A stretch of 64,000 nucleotides of DNA. Origin: Nymphaea colorata (Eukaryota; Streptophyta; Magnoliopsida; Nymphaeales; Nymphaeaceae). Of the stretch, positions 12,546-25,080 are shown one piece after another. How positions within the stretch are numbered: the first letter of the stretch is position 1; each line of letters opens with the position of its first letter. The notes under the pieces were generated by a model. It was given only the letters and a program-made list of their open reading frames with translations. It was not told the DNA's origin and searched no databases. Made by a program: the position numbers and the translations under genes. Location of the stretch: the NCBI RefSeq assembly GCF_008831285.2, contig NC_045138.2, positions 3,264,143-3,328,142 on the forward strand, in the 5' to 3' direction.

Positions 12546-12572
12546 TGCTCTCTCTCTCTCTCTCTCTCTCTC
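12546..12572 (+). repeat. (CT)n tract in the NPH3 gene leader
   Basis: About 22 bp of CT dinucleotides end five bases before the start codon. Such pyrimidine tracts are common in plant 5' leaders and may mark the core promoter. A regulatory role is inferred. Confidence 0.7.
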
Positions 12573-12576
12573 AACA

Positions 12577-12948
12577 ATGGCGTCTGTAGAAGAATGGCGG
12601 CCTCAATGGTAAGCAACTTCAAAAAAAGAAGAAGAAGAAGAAGATAACTTGCCCAATGGCAGCACATAGATCTTCAATAGAGGAACTTATCTCTCTCCTT
12701 TCTCTGTGTACAGGCTTTCCGCGATTAGGCTCCCACCTGATCTCATCCTCCACGTCCACGGCTGCACTTTTCGCCTTCACAAGGTAAGTAAGCAGAGTAA
12801 AGAAGAACGAAGCCGTCTCGCCTTTCTTCTTATTCTTTGTCTGTAACTTTACCCGCACTTCTCTCACATTGTTTTAAGGCTGATCGTCCTTAAGCTCATC
12901 ATCTGGCTGTCTGTGTAATAGATTCCCATGGATTGACGGCGGGAGGAA

Positions 12949-12990
<42 letters not shown>

Positions 12991-13097
12991 CATTTCTATG
13001 GCCCCTCAGTACATTGGGGCATGTGCATTAAGGTCACCTGCCCGGTGGTTCATCGGGCAGCCGGTGATAGAGGGACGCAACTTAATCCCCACGATAT

Positions 13098-13151
<54 letters not shown>

Positions 13152-15879
13152 AGAGAGGGTGGATGGAGCCAGAATGGGTCAAGAACATGGTTATAAACAC
13201 TGGAAATGTTTACGAAGCAAGCTTCCCTTTTCTTGCCATTCCTAACATCAAGATGAATCTCTATTTCGCAAGTTAAATAAAAAAGCCACTTCTTGGTGCT
13301 TTCGTCAAGGAGGGAAGGCTTGAGGAAACTGGTCGTGCATGCATTTTTTAATGAAAAACTTGCATCTCACTAACTCTATTCATCTCAAATTTCTACTATC
13401 TCGCCTTGCTTATGATATCCTCTGTCTCCTCAATGTGCTTTATTGTTTTTAACATGTTATTCTACTAACAAGTACACATGCAGTTTCTCATTAACCATTT
13501 TCCTACATTTTTATTCATTTTCTTATTTTATTTGTTAATTTATATTTCTTATGCTACTATCTCCACTTATATTCCTCCTTACATATATATATATTCTTGC
13601 AAAAATATGTTTGCTCCTAGCAAATTTTGAGACTCATTTTCTACTTCTGCTCTGTTTATGCATCTTCCGTGATGGCAACTATTGTCTCGATTGTAGTTTG
13701 GCCTTCATCTCAACGCCCTTCACGCCCCCGTTCCACCAATTTTATGCAAGATAAACCAAAATATAGAATAAACTTATGCATTTTCACAATAACTTCATTC
13801 AAGCATAAGAAGTAGACGAGTTCAACTTTTGCTCCTTGCGAACTAGAAATCGACATATTTTTGTCTCTCCTACCTTGAATCTCTGCCACTGTCTTTTCCT
13901 TGTCCTTGTCTTCAAAAGGCAGTAAATGAACATGATCACGTACTGGCAGTGTCCAATCTCTCTCTCTTGATCCTCTTGAGAGTTGTTATAGATGCTGGAC
14001 ATTGATAATTCCCTCAATCCTCCAAGGAATAGACCACTTAATAGGCCTATTCCTGACAGTTAAGCCTCGGGTTGTCTGCGGTCCCTATGACTGAAGGACA
14101 ACACCATGAACAAGCTTAATTTGAAGCTGTATCATTAGGATCAAATAAGAACTTGAACACCATTCACACTTCTCTCCTTTTCACCTGTCATAATGAACAA
14201 TTCAGCAAAATCTCAAGCCTAACATTTTGCATTAATTATTGTTTTTGCTAACGATGGCCATTATAGTTGAAGTTATTTTCCCATTTTTTAAAGATTGTCT
14301 TCCATATTATGTGCAGTTCCCCATGGTATCCAGATCTGGGAAACTTGCAGAGCTCCTCTCAGAGACACCCCATGGTGAACCCCTTCGACTCTCGCTTACA
14401 GGTATCCCGGCAGATGCCCCGACTTTTGAGACAGTAGCAAAGTTCTGCTATGGGCATGACGTGCTGATAACTCCAGCCAACTTCCTCTCTCTCTACACTG
14501 TTGCATCTTATCTCCAGATGACAGATTCCTTCTGTCATGATAACCTCCAAAACAAGACCATTGCTTTCTTTCATAACAGAGTGATCCATGACTGGAACAG
14601 CTGCATTGCAGTCCTCAAGAGTTGCCAGAAGAAGCAGAAGTTGTCATATGTGCAGAAGCCTCTGCTCATTCCCATCATCCGCGAATGCCTAAGCTCAATA
14701 GCGGAAATGGCCTCCCATGATCCATCTCTTCTTGGGCCCCCACTTGAAAACCCGGCACTTTCGCAGCAGGCTCAGAGGATCACTGCTGGAAGGAGAAGAA
14801 GACTATTTGATTCGGACAGGCAAGATCTGATCACACTGGACATTGGATACTATGAACTTGCAATGATATCAATCAAGGAACACAGTGTGCCGGCTGAATA
14901 TATTTCTGGATCTTTACTCCGGTATGTTCGAGAGAGGCTGCGTGTTAACGAAGAAGACTTCATGCCCGAGATTCTAGAGACAATAGAGAGCATAATGCCC
15001 ATCCAAACAGGCATAATTCCTTGTAAATATCTCATTGAAATGCTTCGATGGGCAATCACATTCCAAGCATCTGAAAAATGTCAGGAAAGTCTTCAGCAAC
15101 GGATTGGGAAACAGCTCGATGAGGTTGATCTCCAGGATCTATTGATACCATCCAGTGCATACTCACAGCAGACCAAGTACGATATAGAGTGCGTATCCAG
15201 AATTTTCAAGAGCTACAGTGAGAGCTGCCATGATGTTGATATCGAGACATTATCAAGGGCTTATGCACTGGTTGATAATTTTCTTCTGGAGGCAGCAAAA
15301 GATGAGAATCTGAATGTCAAGGAGTTTGTCAAGCTCATTGAATGCTGCCCCAATGATCCAAGGAGGTGCAGTGATGGGCTGTACAGAGCCATTGAAATAT
15401 TCGTCGATGTGCATGGATATCTAACTGAATCAGAGAAGGAGAGGGTGTGTCAAATGCTTGATTGTCAAAATTTAACATGGGAGGCATGTGCACATGCAAT
15501 GATGAACCAAAGGATGCCGGTGCGCGTGCTTGCAAACATCGTCTTCATGGGGCAATTGCACTTGAGGAATACCATTGTTAACAGTGATGTTGGTGATGAT
15601 AAAGCACAAGAGTGTGGTGGCAGTGGCAGTGGCAGTGGCAGTGGTGGCAGCGGCGGTGTTGGTGGCATCAGCACCGGAAACAGTGGGAGTGATCATCACA
15701 ATTATGATGTGAGGGCGCTCAGAGCGGAGATGGAGAGGATGGATATGAAGGTGATGGAGTTAGTGCGGGTAGGACGGAGTGAGAAAAGGAGCTTTTGGAG
15801 GGAGTTGAAAGCCATACTAGGGTGTGGAAGGAGTCTTAGAGTACATGATTCTTATAAAGACAAGGACCATCCAAATTAA
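12577..15879 (+). CDS. BTB/POZ and NPH3 domain protein (NRL family)
   Basis: Exons 12577-12608, 12714-12783 and 14317-15879 join in phase to 554 aa. The N-terminus (MASVEEWRPQ, then PPDLILHVHGCTFRLHK across exons 1 and 2, continuing FPMVSRSGKLAELL) is the degenerate BTB domain of NPH3/RPT2-like proteins. An NPH3 domain follows at about residues 190-440, with the hallmark CSDGLYRAIEIFVDVHGYLT and the EACAHAMMNQRMPVRVL block. A Gly/Ser-rich linker and a short coiled-coil-like tail (RAEMERMDMKVMELV) end the protein. Family members act as substrate adaptors for CUL3 ubiquitin ligases in phototropin or auxin-related signalling at the plasma membrane. The subfamily was not resolved. The ATG lies right after a (CT)n leader in good context (AACAATGGC). 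The 3' end faces the SDR gene, 870 bp away. Confidence 0.93.
12952..13147. repeat. (AT)n and (GA)n microsatellites in NPH3 intron 2
   Basis: Positions 12952-12988 are AT dinucleotides and 13102-13147 are GA dinucleotides. Between them, CTGCCCG...CGGGCAG (13037-13059) forms a perfect 7-bp stem. Open frames through this stretch are microsatellite artefacts. Confidence 0.9.
15617..15663 (+). repeat. In-frame GGCAGT repeat coding Gly-Ser linker
   Basis: Four tandem GGCAGT hexamers and related GGTGGC/GGCGGT units encode a Gly/Ser-rich linker between the NPH3 domain and the C-terminal coiled coil. Length polymorphism is likely. Confidence 0.9.
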
Positions 15880-16749
15880 TTTTTTATGTTACTTTTTTTA
15901 AAATATTGATTTAATTAAACTTTATTTTTTGTCGCTAATTTGAGTTGTGGGTACTATTGCTAATTGTCTGACAACTTTGCTTGTTTAAGCTTGAGTTCAA
16001 CATCCCAGCATGATCAATTATGAACACTGCAGAATCATCACTTGTTAGACCCATGTGCATCAGCAACACAAGAAGACATAAGCACAGATCGTCTTTCACC
16101 AAATAAAGCAATTGCATTGCACCGCAGGTTCAAATTCTAAGTTCTTGAAAACATCGGATACAGAACTGTGACAAATCATGAAGATATACTGATGGCATTA
16201 ATTCGCAAGTTTATGGACGAACTCCGTCGCTCAAACAACACTCGCTTTTTGGCTCGATGGGCTCTTTGGCTCTGTGACACCTGATACAACGTCAGAGCAG
16301 GCTCTCACCGTCTTCTCAGCTGCAAAGGCAAATCCCTAAGCATGGCCACCAAATACCACACTCCTAAACGTGTCCCACCTCGTCACAGGGCGATATCAGT
16401 GCCCTGAAGTTAAAAACTTTTGCATCGCCATATCTTATTGCGGGCTCATCCAGGACAATGATGAGGATGCATTGCACGTTTTTGGTCTTTTAACATTTTT
16501 CTCAAACAACTAATAGCTTTTGATAGCATTTCTCAAAGCCACTACAAAAGGTTACATGCTTTTCATCGCTTAAACCGCTCAGCAGAAGATGCATGACCGA
16601 TGGAAAGTTCCCAAGCCTCTGAAATGAGATTAAATTACAAGTGAAATGCAGCAGTTTCTAGACCAAATGCACCATGAGAACAAAGCCCTTTCAATATGGT
16701 GGGTACACTGTGCATGGTTAATCACCGAACGTACACATGCTTCAACAAA
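15880..16749. other. Convergent 3' spacer between NPH3 and SDR genes
   Basis: The two stop codons face each other across 870 bp, which must hold both 3' UTRs. A stretch near 16250-16500 has faint pentatricopeptide-like words but contains stops. No gene is called. Confidence 0.5.
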
Positions 16750-19700
16750 CTATACAGTTAAAGATGCACCATTATCATCTGCAGTTAGCCGAAGTATCAT
16801 TGCAGCAGCATTAGGAGCCCTGGTTAAAAGAAGAAACATTCCATTGAGAGAGAGGAAGACGACTGCATAATTACCATTTAACATACCATTGCAATGGATT
16901 ATCAAAGATAAAATTCTACAAAAAGCATCCTTCATATGAGTAGATAGATTCAAAATATCTATCATGGAGGAAGCCTTGAAATCAAGCTCTGCTCCTTAAG
17001 CATGAGCTTTCTAATGGCATGCACAAATTCCTTTTAACTGTCTGCAATAACCTTAAACTATCATGATGGCAAAGGGCACAAGAATATTTCATATAATAGC
17101 ACCGGAGTTCATGATATATGGTAAAAAAGAAAAAAAAAGAAATAAATTACCAGGTTTCAGTTGATTGGTACAGTTCGGCTGATTCACCAAAACATGAATG
17201 AAGCAATTCCGTGTTTATAACACCAGGACTAAGTGCAACAATCGCGATCCCCGGAGGCACCTCTTTTGCCACGGAGCGAGAAAGGCCCTCGATTGCCCAC
17301 TTTGAAGCACAATAAGGTGCAACCTGGTGATACATCAAGGTGAATCATCCTTAACCAGTAAATAAATGGAACAAACCAAATTACTTACAATTTCCAGCAA
17401 ACATGGTTATGTATTTCTAAAGCCTTTCCAAATGAGAAATCTTTTGAAACAGCACATTTATAAGCACACCCAAGTTAGTTGTCGAGCTACTTAGTGCAAA
17501 ACACTTTTTTCGTCAGCCATTTTTCACCATTTCTGTCTTCTATGTCATCTGAGAAAACTGTCTTTACCTTAGACACGCCATCACTGACAGTACTAAGTGA
17601 ACAAAGAAGATCCATTTTACCTGTGCAGCAGCTGATCTGCCCCAACCAGATGAAAAATTGACGATCACCCCATGCTTCCTTTGTATCATCGCAGGCAAAA
17701 AATGACGCATAACATTGGCTGTACCTTTTATATTTGTATCTATAACATTGTCAAACTCTTCCAAAGGCACGTCCCAGATCTTATTGTTTTTATTAATGGC
17801 ACCGGCATTATTTACTGGGCAAACAAAGAAGTTGAAAAACTTAATCAACATTCTGGAACTGAAAATGACACATTGACTCACATCTTTGAATGCAATATCT
17901 CAAGAAAGATACGAAAAGAAAGAACAAGAAAAATTTAAATAAAAATATACAAGGGATCTAAAATTGGTTTTTTTATGCTCATCAACGAGAAAAAAACATT
18001 AATATCTGAGACAAGCTGTTTCCATCATATAATAGTTATGTCCATCAGTTAAATTCCTCGTTGCCTCCCAACATCATAGAAAACAGCCTCATACTTCTTA
18101 AAGTAGAATAAGCTTTGTCAAGAAGGGCAGGAAATCAAAACAGTAGTTAGCTGCTTGCTCAAACTAGAGATTCATGGCTTTACGGCAATTCAGGGATTCA
18201 TGGCACTGGATGAAACAAGTACAAAGGCATGGTGTAAGAGAAACCTATTTGTTTATGTTCTAAAAAGAGAACTGGATAACCCACTCATATCATAAAACTT
18301 ACAAAAGTACCTTTTATGCAGTAGCCAGGACATTGTATTTATGCCCATCGATCATTTACATGCCCTTGTGACGAGGTTCCAGTCTAGGCATCCCATCTAG
18401 CACATGTAGCCAACCTATATGCACCAGAATGACTAAACTGAATAAATAATTCCTCAATTAAATTTTTTCTCAGTTAATAATACATCATTCTGGTTTTTCT
18501 TCACCTAGTGCATCGACCTCTTTGTATGAGATGGTGATACTATTTGAGTTAGATTCCTTTTTCCAAGTTCAGGATCAATTTGACTGTCATTGTTCTTCAC
18601 TTGACAAGACATACTCATTTTTACCTTTCTTCATTCGCATACTTCTCGGTCGATTATTTAGATAAAGCACAACAGAAATATTCCACCTCTTAAATGTAAT
18701 TGGTTAAGAATTATCAGCTCCAGAATTTGTGATTCAAACGATATTAATGTTGTGCTAGTTTAGATTAACAATCCTATCTGCTCACATGTGCAGTAGTCCG
18801 TTCCCTCGTCAACTTTTGAGAACTACATCATCATGTGACATATACCACTAATGCTATATGAGAGGGTGTAAACTGCAAACAGAAACAAGGAAGGAATCAA
18901 GGTGCAACACTGTGATCACTTCCACATTGGGGGTACACTATCAGCTCCATAAGCAATCTTACAGATTCATGTCACATTGTCACTAGTAGGCTTCTCTTCA
19001 CATTTCCCATGAAAGAGTTAGAGAAAGTAGGATGTAATGTAACACAAGATGTATGTGCTACTACCCTTGATCTTGAAAAACCAACTTGACGCCAACCCAC
19101 CATTACGTAACCATATAGTATAGTAAAAAGAACAATCAAAAGAAAAGGAACAATCTTTGTCATGAACAAGGCTCTGCATGAAGTCTCTGACATATATGAT
19201 CCTTGAAAGGGTAAGCGGTCTCACGCATTAATCCCTACAGGTGCCTTCTTAGTTGACCCCCCATTCCCACCAAATTCTACAATTTTTCTCCTAATTTTGC
19301 AATATACTAAACTATTTATACCAATTTCAACAAACTCATTGTCATGGTTGTAGCGCTTATGCAAAAAAAAGTCGCTGAACAAGAACGACAATCATTTTCA
19401 AGTGGACAACAAAGAGGTAATGAGAAAGAGCTCCACACAAATACGTTGAAATAAAGAAACAAGATATCATTTCATTAAGAAATCACAAAATGAGTGAAAA
19501 TGATGGAAAGCAGCCAACTTAATACGACAGTAACGAACCTATGATATCAGGACAGCCCCTCTTCTCCAAGACGCTCTTTGCGACCTCCGCAATAGCACTA
19601 TCCGATCTCTGGAACAAAAAAGGGCATTGCCAGTACATATTTTCTTACTCACAAAAGTAAAGCAACCACTGAAAAAATCTACTAAGAAATAGAACGCCCA

Positions 19701-20025
19701 AAATGGCGAACTTCAAAAAAATGCTGCATTAGTGCATTAGTTGTAGACTATAAGAAGATTGCTACGAACTCTTCGTGAAAATCCATTCAATGAAGGGAGA
19801 GAAACCAACCACGTCGGCGGTGAAGAGGGAATGGGAGAGCTCAGGGTCGATGGAGGACAGAAGGGAGGAGAGGGAGTTAACGTGCTCCTCCGTCTTGGAG
19901 CAGCCGGCGACGTTGTGGCCCCTCTTCGCCAACTCCACGGCCAGCGCCCTCCCTAGCCCCCTCCCAATCCCCGTCACAAACACCAACTTCCTCTTCGTCG
20001 CCGCTGCTGCCGCCTCCGGTGCCAT
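16750..20025 (-). CDS. Classical short-chain dehydrogenase/reductase
   Basis: Five exons on the minus strand, in coding order 20025-19810, 19608-19539, 17814-17621, 17323-17151 and 16819-16750, join in phase to 240 aa. The NAD(P)-binding motif is VTGIGRGLG (T18 to G25), NNAG is at residues 97-100, a serine pair lies in NFSSGWGR (S150/S151), and the catalytic YxxxK is YCASK (Y164, K168). SPGVINTEL follows, typical of classical SDRs. Length is normal for the class. Substrate cannot be inferred. The basic GHNVAGCSK segment after the first strand-helix-strand suggests NADPH preference, but this is weak. The frame is open upstream of 20025 but lacks any ATG, so the start at 20025 (AATGGC context) is secure. 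Intron 2 is 1724 bp. Confidence 0.93.
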
Positions 20026-21361
20026 TGATCGCCGTCTCTCCCTCGGCCGTGAAGCGCAGAGGAACAACGGACTGGAGCGTCCCGTTCTTGGGGTCGAGAC
20101 GGCAATCGGCAGGTGCGGCGTATCCCCACCCCTCGGCCTTGCCGACCTTCCTCCCGTCGGAGCAACGGTACGGGCTTCTGGTCCACCGACCCGGGTAGGA
20201 ACCGGATCCAAATGGCCACCAAGTCGGGTTCGGATATTCAACCCAGACCCGAAACCGTACCCACGCTGGGCATACGGTGTGTGTGCCAGCGTCGGTCAAT
20301 TATCGCAGCAACATATTGTGGCATGTAGTCATTCATTTCTTAAGAATATGCATGGAAATATAAAAATAATTAACTAAATATACAAGTCTTTTATATAGAT
20401 AGAAACATGTTAATATATTTATCAATTCAATTTTTTGCACGAAAACAAATTACACATGGTTAGAGAGATTTACTCACAGTGTCAATACATATATATATAT
20501 AGTATGTTCTTATGAATATATGAACAAAATTTAAATTGAAAGGAAAAGTGCTGACAAAGGAATATGAGCGCGCTAATTTTTAATATCTAACAATGCAATT
20601 GTGACTTATTTTTTAACACACTTTTTCTTAAAAATAAATTGGATTGCACAAAAGTCCAAGAGTAATTCTTTTTAAGGATCATATTTAAACTTTAGTTTTT
20701 GAATCACAAAATGTGATTTACTTTTGGTTATAGTTTCCATCCTATAGAATCTGCCTGCACAATTAGATTTAAAATTTGAAAAAATGGGATATGAAAAAAG
20801 AGGTTGGGATGCTTAAAAAAAGATCTGATTAAAAAATCAAATCAGATTCAAATATAAGTAAATATCTAATTGGATTTGAATTCGGATTCAGATCATATTT
20901 AATTTTAAATAAACACTCCACACCCAACGCCCTTACATTTTCAAAACTGACTTGATTCTGTTTAGAAATCCAATTTGGATTTAGATATAAATTTAAAAAT
21001 CAAATTTTGATCAGATTGGGATTGTGGAATTGGATTTCAGATTCAGATATGAATATGAATTTTCTTCGTCTAAATATGTGAACATCCAAAAAGCATATAC
21101 AATGAAAAGTGTATCTGATTTAAATACGATCCACTGACATCCATATCTATACAAATAAGATCGAAGGATCTACAAAGACAGGCATCTAATATTTTAGAAA
21201 GAGAAGAAATCCAATGGGAAACCAAAATTCTTGCAACAGTATAGGCCAGCGAGAAAGTAATGTAAATGTTGTCATGAGTAAAGTACCTGTTTTCTCTGTA
21301 GATGAAGACAGATTCTAGAGATTTAATATGCAGCTCTTTCATTATTATTTGCAGTCAAATC

Positions 21362-21366
<5 letters not shown>

Positions 21367-21417
<51 letters not shown>
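21367..21417. repeat. (AT)n microsatellite
   Basis: About 50 bp of uninterrupted TA dinucleotides. Confidence 0.95.
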
Positions 21418-21422
<5 letters not shown>

Positions 21423-21599
21423 ATAAAAGGTCCGGTACCCGGCCCAGGCCCGACGGGGGCCCGATCTGGCCCAATAACTTTTAATTTTTATTATTCGGTC
21501 ATCGAATATACCAGGTCTACCGGTCAAATGATCAAATGGTTTTGGTGGACTGTCCATTGACCACCTATGATCCTAAAATCAGTGGTTTTGATGGGTTGT

Positions 21600-21631
21600 C
21601 CGTTAGGCCATATATGAATTTAGAGTCATAG

Positions 21632-21694
<63 letters not shown>

Positions 21695-21830
21695 AATGTA
21701 GAATTTTAAAGTCACTAAGTTATCTAATATGCACTATTCGAAGTTAAGAAAAAATAAGAAAAAAATGTGATGAGCATGTATTTTTACATTTTTTTTGTTG
21801 TTGTTTTTCTCTCAACCATCCAACTGTTTT
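21600..21830. repeat. (AT)n tract with shared flanking element, copy 1
   Basis: An (AT)n run at 21635-21691 is followed by AATCTAATATGCACT-like sequence (TATCTAATATGCACT here), then GTTAAGAAAAAATAAG and GAGCAT. The same order is found after the (AT)n run at 63102-63140. The two are diverged copies of one dispersed element of unknown class. Confidence 0.55.
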
Positions 21831-22439
21831 ATATAGACTGCTTCAGTTAGATGTGTGTGTAAGTGCACGTGCACAATACACATATCTAATAATATGAGAT
21901 ATCCAATCAATTTTATTGGTTTCCATAGAATGCAAAGTTGGTTTCTTTGTAGTCAAGGCACTATCGGATGTCACAGCAATATCAATGGAATGATTTGTAA
22001 TTAGTATATTACATAATATTTGCATCTACTTTATATAGAATATGTGTGATTTATTAAATACGTGACCTAAGTAAATATGATAATTTTTTGTGCCTTGCCA
22101 TTGACTATTAGTTGGCCAATCAGTCTAATTAATAATTTACTAGGAGTGAAATTAAAGTTGCTTTTCAACAAAATGTTAACAATTTCTTTGATTTTAAAAG
22201 CAACTATACATGTGTTATCTTGTGAATTATTTGTAAAGTTAACCGAAAGTCTCATAATCAGTGCACATGGTTATTCCATTTATTTGGTTCTACATGTTTC
22301 ATGTATAAACATTAGATGCACTTACATTGAAGAAAAACTTGCGACCAAGTCATTCGAATGTTGGATCGCCGTCAGTTTAACATGCTCCACATCGGATTCA
22401 TTTTTAGACAAATATCTTATATCTAATGCTATTAAAATT

Positions 22440-22600
22440 TGAAAATTGGCAACGGATATAAATGTAAAAAATCGGTTTCGCATCGGATTCAGATTGTAAA
22501 ATCGGTTTTGGATACAATTTTTCTTTATTCGAATCTGAATAAGTGAATATCTGAAAAAACGGATATGACTAAGGATATATCCGATCCGTTGTCATCCCTA
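22440..22600. repeat. Degenerate GGAT/ATCCGAT dispersed repeat end
   Basis: Words such as CGGATTCAGATT, CGAATCTGAATA, GGATATATCCGATCCG and a CATCCCTACT end recur. This composition is seen at the ends of old plant transposons. No coding capacity is visible. Confidence 0.35.
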
Positions 22601-22794
22601 CTTGAATGGGAGGGTCAGAAATTGTTCTTTTTTTAGTCTTCTGCAAATTCATAAATTTGTGGCTAGGGTTTTTTTAGTTCCACCTTCACAATCAGAAGCC
22701 GGCGGCCTATCCGCATTCTTGACTCAACTTACTCTAAACTCAAAAAAGAGAATATATATAATATCTCTCACAAAAAGTAGAAGGCTCAAATGCC

Positions 22795-23035
22795 CCGAGG
22801 GGTGGTAGCGTACTGGGTGGCAAGGTGGTCTGACTCTTCTAAGGACTCAGGTTTGAGCCTTAGAGTGGTCATTGTCACATCCCAATGTGCTCTACCTCTG
22901 GACCGTAAAAGATCCCAAAGCATGCTTCTTGAAAACCTAGGGGGGTGGACAGAGGAGCGGGTGGGTGCGCTTGACTAGGTAGGGGTGATGTTCAATGTTT
23001 AAATCTCTTTGCTACCTCTTTCTTTAAAAACTAAT
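22795..23035 (+). mobile_element. tRNA-derived SINE
   Basis: A box-A-like TAGCGTACTGGG lies near 22807. A box-B-like GGTTTGAGCC lies about 44 bp downstream, the spacing of an internal RNA polymerase III promoter. A ~180-bp body ends in a T-rich CTCTTTCTTT stretch. A truncated copy of the same head (GGGTGGTAGCCTATTGGGCG) lies at 23886-23905. Target-site duplications were not identified. Confidence 0.55.
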
Positions 23036-23166
23036 TTTTTTTAATGAAACTCTCAGCTTAGCTCAAGCCAATCCTCGCCTCGAGCTTAACCCAGGTCGAG
23101 TTTTATCTTAGGACACTGAGTTTCACTCATGGACAGCCCTGCAATTGTGGCTGCAACACCAAACTT

Positions 23167-23173
<7 letters not shown>

Positions 23174-23200
<27 letters not shown>
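23174..23200. repeat. (GA)n microsatellite
   Basis: About 27 bp of GA dinucleotides. Confidence 0.95.
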
Positions 23201-23875
23201 GTAGCATTTATTCATTGGCGCTGGGATCCATGTTAACCAACATCACAAGAAAGAGGAGAAGGGATAGAATTTGGATGGAATATATGGAAGCAGCAACGGC
23301 TGGGAAGATAAAGAGAGAATGGTTGTCAACTAGTGCCTCACCAGTTGGATATTCCTCCAAATATCCACATGTACGTTTTCTCGCTATATCTTCAATTCTT
23401 CAACTATGTCCACTCTTTTTGCACCCCACCACTCAATTCTCCATCCTCCTTCTCTGATTCTGTTCTTCTTCCTTCTTTTCTTTTCCTTCTCCTTCCTTCA
23501 ATGGTCGGCAAATTATCATATCTTTTCAGCCATATCTAACTAGCCATTGTGTCGGCCGAGCCCACAGAAGGTCCTGTCTCGAACAGTTCGATCAACTAAG
23601 CCCATAAGGGGTGGGTGCGGGCCCACTGCGGCATAGGCTGGTACGCGGTCCAATTCTTCACCTAGTGTGGTCTCACACTTTTACCATGAGGGTGTTGAAA
23701 AGGGGAGCCAAAATGGAGGTTAAAGAAGGAGATATTTTCCACATATAAATCCATTTTTTTCATTGAATTTATATCTCATATCTTGTGAATTGGAAGCCAA
23801 ATGCATTAAAGGTTTGCTGTATAATCTTAATTATGGAATTATGTCATTTTTATATTCAGGTTATAACTAGTTCAA

Positions 23876-23908
23876 CTACTCCGAAGGGTGGTAGCCTATT
23901 GGGCGTTC

Positions 23909-23955
<47 letters not shown>
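23876..23955 (+). mobile_element. Truncated SINE head joined to (AT)n
   Basis: The first ~35 bp match the head of the SINE at 22795 (GGGTGGTAGC core), then the sequence passes into about 42 bp of AT dinucleotides. Box B and body are missing. Confidence 0.4.
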
Positions 23956-23959
<4 letters not shown>

Positions 23960-24347
23960 CAGCCTCTCATGACACACCCGATGCATGCATCGCAGCAGTG
24001 CGTTTGATCAAGTCCATTCGGCCCAATCTTGATGGCCGGTCAATTTCACCTTATATATATATATATTCCTGAACTGAGACGCTTGTTTGGAGGATCAATA
24101 ACTCAACAATGTAAAAGGATTTTATGTTCATATGAGTCAGGCTGTCTGGCAATGCTTACCAATTGTTCCTGTTCCACTAATATGATGGATTGGGAATTGG
24201 GATATGTTCGTCGGACACTTTGTTACAGTGTTCTATGAACCTGTTCCAGCCTTTGAGACAAGAGTCTAATCTTCTCATAAATTGTCTAGTTTTTGTTTAC
24301 ACCAAAATAACTAAATTCTGCGTGAATTTCATAAACATGATGAATAA

Positions 24348-24710
24348 AGGGTGTTTGATGAGGCGAAGTTGTGGACTTTTATAATTAAAATTCTCATTTT
24401 TGATGGGTTACCAAACTAAAATTTTGATTCTATTATTACAGGCTCATTTTTAAATTAAAATTTCAGAATTGCGATTGTACCTTAGGAGGCAAAATTATGA
24501 TTTTAGAATTTTAGGATTTGTTCATCTCTCTCTCTCTCTCTGTAGCACATGTCATTACCAATTCTAGAATTTGAATTTATGTTTTAACAAACATATCATT
24601 TTCAATTCTGTAATCACCTGGAATTTTCATTCCAATTTCAATTTGAAATTGGAATTTTGTTTCTAGAATTTTAATTCTAAAATCAAATTTCAAGGCCGTC
24701 AAACATCCCC
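24348..24710. mobile_element. Tourist-like MITE (363 bp)
   Basis: Imperfect terminal inverted repeats read AGGGTGTTTGATG at the left and, reverse-complemented, GGGGATGTTTGAC at the right. Both ends are flanked by TAA, the 3-bp target duplication typical of PIF/Harbinger-derived MITEs. The interior is AT-rich, full of GAATTTTAATTC-like inverted words, and has no coding capacity. Confidence 0.65.
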
Positions 24711-24899
24711 TAAGAAGATAACACTTTCTAATTCCATTCTTAAAATTGAGTTTTCATTTCGGAAAAAACTGACTGCGAATCAATTAACTTCTTTGTAATT
24801 AAAAATTTATACCTAAATTTAGCGCATAATTATGGTCAATGTGCCACCCAATCTTTTTTAAGAAAATTAAACTTCATGTAGCAGCCCCGTTGCTATATA

Positions 24900-25080
24900 A
24901 TTTGGTAAGTTGTCAAAAAAGGAGGTTCTACTTATGTCCTCCCCTCCTTTTTAAGTCATACCGGCTGGCAAGCGATGCAATATAAGCACCAGTGACTTGA
25001 ATAGCACCCATGAGAATCGAACTGAGGACTAGACTTTCATTAACCTACCAGTTTGACCTGCAGTTTGCAGCTTAATGCAC
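24900..25080 (-). mobile_element. Possible tRNA-derived SINE, minus strand
   Basis: On the minus strand a good box B (CAGTTCGATTCTC) follows by about 35 bp a box-A-like AAACTGGTAGG. The body runs toward 24900. No target duplication or clear tail was found. Confidence 0.4.

Larger units (their letters stand above)
9318..12576. other. Spacer between Smr and NPH3 genes
   Basis: No intact gene is supported. The first few hundred bases are probably the 3' UTR of the Smr gene. A 30-bp tandem duplication lies at 9807-9865. The palindromic minisatellite and aldolase fragment are listed separately. From 10800 to 11800 the sequence is AT-rich with nothing recognisable. Confidence 0.5.

Noticed and set aside
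12998-13276. Open frame through the (GA)n tract
   Set aside because: It encodes an Arg-Glu run from a microsatellite and lies in an intron of the NPH3 gene.
16250-16500. Faint pentatricopeptide-like words (QALTVFSAAK, PPNTTLLNV)
   Set aside because: Stops interrupt the frame and no repeat register of 35 residues could be followed. Too weak to call even as a pseudogene.
20026-20241. 72-codon N-terminal extension of the SDR, possibly a transit peptide
   Set aside because: The frame is open but contains no ATG; it would need a TTG start. The ATG at 20025 gives a normal SDR length.
19775-20377. 200-aa plus-strand frame opposite SDR exon 1
   Set aside because: It is the antisense of a GC-rich exon and promoter. 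The minus strand has clear SDR motifs and splice sites.
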